Assembly (NCBI GenBank): GCA_945897805.1
Contig: CAMDFX010000008.1
Location: 1-64,000, forward strand
Direction of reading: 5' to 3'
DNA from: Chryseobacterium gleum
GTDB taxonomy: Bacteria > Bacteroidota > Bacteroidia > Flavobacteriales_D > Crocinitomicaceae
DNA length: 64,000 nucleotides
The notes beneath the pieces were generated by a model. That model made no database searches. It saw nothing but the letters and a program-made list of their open reading frames with translations, and was not told the DNA's origin. Below, in pieces: positions 61,802 through 64,000 of this stretch (position 1 is the stretch's first letter; each line of letters opens with the position of its first letter). The translations under genes were made by a program, and so were the position numbers.

Positions 61802-63106
61802 TTATTCACCATTCAAATACTTTTTGTATGTTTCTACTGCCAACACGCGGGCAATTTTGTGGTCTACAATTGGTTTTGGATAAGCTTCTGTGCCCAATTC
61901 TGGAACCCATTTTTTAGTGTATATCAATTGTTTGTCGAATTTTTCGAGTTGTAAATCTGGACTAAATACGCGGAAATAGGGTGCTGCATCACAACCGCAA
62001 CCTGCCGCCCATTGCCAACCGCCAGCATTGCTTGCTAATTCGAAATCCAATAATTTTTCTGCAAAATAACTCGCGCCCCAACGCCAATCTATGAGTAGAT
62101 GTTTGGTCAAAAAACTCGCTACGAGCATGCGCACGCGATTGTGCATAAATCCAGTTGCGTTTAATTCACGCATTCCAGCATCTACAAGCGGATAACCAGT
62201 TTTTCCTTCGCACCAGCTTTTGAATTGTGTTTCATCGTTGCGCCAAAGTATGCGGTCGTAATTTTTTTTGAAAGCATCGTTTCCTGAATAGGGGAAATGA
62301 AAAATAATCATTTGGTAAAAATCTCTCCAAATCAATTCATTGAAAAACTTTTCGTTGGTTTCAGAGGCTACGCGCGCCAATTTACGAATACTGATTGTTC
62401 CAAATCGCAAATGTAAACTCAAGCGTGTAGTACCCAAAACAGAAGGAATATCTCTCGTTTCATGGTAATTTTGAATGATATTTTGCGCAATTTTTGTCGC
62501 TGGAAATTCAAGGGTCTGAATGCCGTCAAAACCCATTGATTGCAAACTTGGAATTTCATTTTCAGTCTTGTTTTCTGCCAGATTTTGAACGAATTTTTCT
62601 ACCAAATAAGAACTTAAGTAATCCGAATTTAATTTTTCCTTCCATTTTCGCATGTAAGGTGTAAAAATAGTGTACGGCTTTTCATCCGGTTTAAGCACTT
62701 CATTTTTCTCGAAAATAACATGGTCTTTCGAGCCTTTGAATTCAATGTCCAAAGCAGTTAATTTTTCAAGAATGGTTTTATCACGTTCCAATGCAAGTGG
62801 CTCGTAATCACGATTGGTGAAAACAGTTTTCACTTTAAATTTGGCAGCAATTACTGGAATAATTTCTGTTGGATTTCCGTAATAGACATGTAAATCGGAA
62901 CCTAATTTCTGATATTCAACTTTTAGATTCTCAATCGTTTGGTGAATAAAAATCACGCGTTGATCAGTACTAGGTAACTTGCTTAAGATGGTTTGATCGA
63001 AGATAAAAAATGGGATTACTTTTCTACCGCTTTTCAATGCTCGAAAAAGTCCTGCATTGTCGTCAATTCTTAGATCTCTTCGGTGCCAAAAAAGTACATT
63101 TTCCAT
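61802..63106 (-). CDS. phrB: Deoxyribodipyrimidine photolyase (class I CPD type)
   Basis: This 434-residue flavoprotein repairs cyclobutane pyrimidine dimers with blue light. The antenna domain begins VLFWHRRDLRIDDNAGL. FAD-domain motifs are LGTTRLSLHLRFGTISIRKLAR, FFNELIWRDFYQMI, GKTGYPLVDAGMRELNATGFMHNRVRMLVASFLTKHLLIDWR, and DFELASNAGGWQWAAGCGCDAAPYFRVF, the N-A-G-G-W-Q-W typical of class I enzymes. Length is normal. It is 21 bases after the pterin-synthase-like gene and may be co-transcribed with it. It is the third photolyase-family gene in the window. Confidence 0.96.
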   Translation of the reverse strand: MENVLFWHRRDLRIDDNAGLFRALKSGRKVIPFFIFDQTILSKLPSTDQRVIFIHQTIENLKVEYQKLGSDLHVYYGNPTEIIPVIAAKFKVKTVFTNRDYEPLALERDKTILEKLTALDIEFKGSKDHVIFEKNEVLKPDEKPYTIFTPYMRKWKEKLNSDYLSSYLVEKFVQNLAENKTENEIPSLQSMGFDGIQTLEFPATKIAQNIIQNYHETRDIPSVLGTTRLSLHLRFGTISIRKLARVASETNEKFFNELIWRDFYQMIIFHFPYSGNDAFKKNYDRILWRNDETQFKSWCEGKTGYPLVDAGMRELNATGFMHNRVRMLVASFLTKHLLIDWRWGASYFAEKLLDFELASNAGGWQWAAGCGCDAAPYFRVFSPDLQLEKFDKQLIYTKKWVPELGTEAYPKPIVDHKIARVLAVETYKKYLNGE

Positions 63107-63127
63107 GATGCTAGGCGTAATTAGATT

Positions 63128-63532
63128 TTATTTACCGTTATAGAATACGCTATTTCTGTCAGTTTCCCAAAGTCTTACTTCTAAACCGTATTTCGAATCT
63201 AATTTAGCACGCAGTTTGTTCCAAATAACGACTGCAATATTTTCCACTGTTGGAATTAAATCTTTGAATTCAGGTCGGTCTAAATTTAGATTTCTGTGGT
63301 CAAAAGCTTCTAAAACTTCATCACTGATGAGGTCGCTCAAGATTTTCAAATCAATTAAATATCCTGTTTCTTGGTCAATTTCTCCTTCAATCCAAGTTTC
63401 AAGCACATAGTTGTGACCATGAAAATTTGGATTGTTACATTTTCCAAAAATCAACTCGTTTTTGGCATCGTCAAATGTTGGATTGTAAAGTCGATGTGCG
63501 GCATTAAATGTTTCTCTTCTGCAAACTTTCAT
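63128..63532 (-). CDS. 6-pyruvoyl-tetrahydropterin synthase / QueD-like enzyme
   Basis: This 134-residue enzyme binds zinc through His13 (FNAAHRL) and the His pair His38-His40 (FHGHNY). Cys32 precedes that pair, and a conserved Glu is present in LWETDRNSVFY. Family members convert dihydroneopterin triphosphate to 6-pyruvoyl tetrahydropterin or to 6-carboxy-tetrahydropterin (QueD, queuosine pathway). No other que genes are in the window, so the product cannot be decided. It lies between idi and the photolyase gene on one strand, and a pterin link to photolyase cofactors is possible but speculative. Confidence 0.92.
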   Translation of the reverse strand: MKVCRRETFNAAHRLYNPTFDDAKNELIFGKCNNPNFHGHNYVLETWIEGEIDQETGYLIDLKILSDLISDEVLEAFDHRNLNLDRPEFKDLIPTVENIAVVIWNKLRAKLDSKYGLEVRLWETDRNSVFYNGK

Positions 63533-63578
63533 GTGAATTAATTTAAAGTGAATGTGAATTTTAGTTCAAAATTAGAAC

Positions 63579-64000
63579 TTAAAGTTTGATTTTATCTTCG
63601 AAATTATGAATGATTTCCTTGAACCAAAAAGTGAAATTTGCTGATTTTTCATTGATCTCTTTTTTTAGATCTAACATTGAAATCCATCGAAAATCTTTTA
63701 CTTCTTCTGGATTGGGTGTTGGATTTTGATTAAATTTTCCGATTAAAACATGGTCTAATTCATGTTCAAAAAGTTGATTTTCTAGCTCAATTTTGTATAT
63801 GAAATGAAATTTCTGCTGAAGTTCGCAGTCAAATCCCATTTCTTCTTGCAACCTTCTGTGCGCAGCTTCCAATACGCTTTCACCGACTTTTGGGTGTGAG
63901 CAACATGCATTTGTCCAAAGTCCTTCGGAATGGTATTTACCGGCAGCTCGCTGATGAATCAATATTTCGTTTTGATCGTTCCAAACAATGATAGAAAACG
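63579..64000 (-). CDS. idi: Isopentenyl-diphosphate delta-isomerase, 5' end beyond window
   Basis: This is a Nudix-fold type I isomerase that interconverts IPP and DMAPP. The frame stays open to the right edge (FSIIVWNDQNEILIHQRAAGKYHS), so the true start lies outside the window. Motifs are LWTNACCSHPKVGES with the catalytic Cys, AAHRRLQEEMGFDCEL (Nudix helix) and FEHELDHVLIGKF. About 140 residues are visible of the usual 170-180. It precedes the pterin-synthase-like gene by 46 bases. It supplies isoprenoid precursors, including those used by the uppS product. Confidence 0.95.
   Translation of the reverse strand, partial: FSIIVWNDQNEILIHQRAAGKYHSEGLWTNACCSHPKVGESVLEAAHRRLQEEMGFDCELQQKFHFIYKIELENQLFEHELDHVLIGKFNQNPTPNPEEVKDFRWISMLDLKKEINEKSANFTFWFKEIIHNFEDKIKL

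Overview
The window reads as chromosomal DNA of a Gram-negative Bacteroidota bacterium, most likely order Flavobacteriales and perhaps close to Crocinitomicaceae/Fluviicola. The reasons are the low G+C, two secreted proteins with type IX secretion (type B) C-terminal domains, TonB/ExbB/ExbD/ExbD and OmpH/BamA/UppS gene orders typical of the phylum, promoters of the TAnnTTTG type, and almost no Shine-Dalgarno sites. No rRNA, tRNA, CRISPR array, prophage or intact insertion sequence was seen. The genus is an inference.

Layout. 0.2-3.1 kb: two blue-light flavoproteins, an FeS-type (6-4) photolyase and a cryptochrome-DASH, end to end. 3.6-7.2 kb: a CHAT-domain protein facing a sigma factor and a membrane TPR protein that may be its anti-sigma factor. 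7.3-15.2 kb: an accessory block with two paralogous mini-HTH proteins, a PH-like/TerB-zinc ribbon/SPFH-GYF/GYF/membrane cassette, a glutamate-receptor-like ligand-gated channel and several lipoproteins. A 100-bp direct repeat with 98 matches brackets most of this block. 15.2-18.3 kb: galactose mutarotase and PaaZ. 18.8-24.7 kb: ExbB-ExbD-ExbD-TonB, then a small membrane protein, a PstS-like lipoprotein and a TPR protein. 24.9-36.6 kb: housekeeping genes (rnhA, an OmpA-like lipoprotein, murI, two ompH, bamA, uppS, atpC, atpD) and a second TonB.

36.6-47.3 kb: a type IX cargo protein, a SOUL protein, an arsenic operon (arsR, DUF6428-like, methyltransferase, phosphatase-type reductase, ACR3 pump) and three tandem short SSB proteins. 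47.4-56.9 kb: a propeller sensor kinase/LytTR regulator pair, a large type IX cargo protein and a VWA protein. 57.0-61.2 kb: a complete dlt-type operon in the order dltC-dltD-dltX-dltB-dltA. It includes a 50-residue DltX microprotein that is easy to miss and whose stop codon overlaps the dltB start. 61.2-61.8 kb: remnants of toxin-antitoxin genes (ParE, ParD, RES). 61.8-64.0 kb: a CPD photolyase, a 6-pyruvoyl-tetrahydropterin-synthase-like enzyme and isopentenyl-diphosphate isomerase, the last cut by the window edge.

The strongest discovery candidates are the dlt operon with its hidden DltX in a Gram-negative genome that should lack teichoic acid, the repeat-bracketed SPFH/TerB/GYF plus iGluR-like block, and the degenerate toxin-antitoxin junction.
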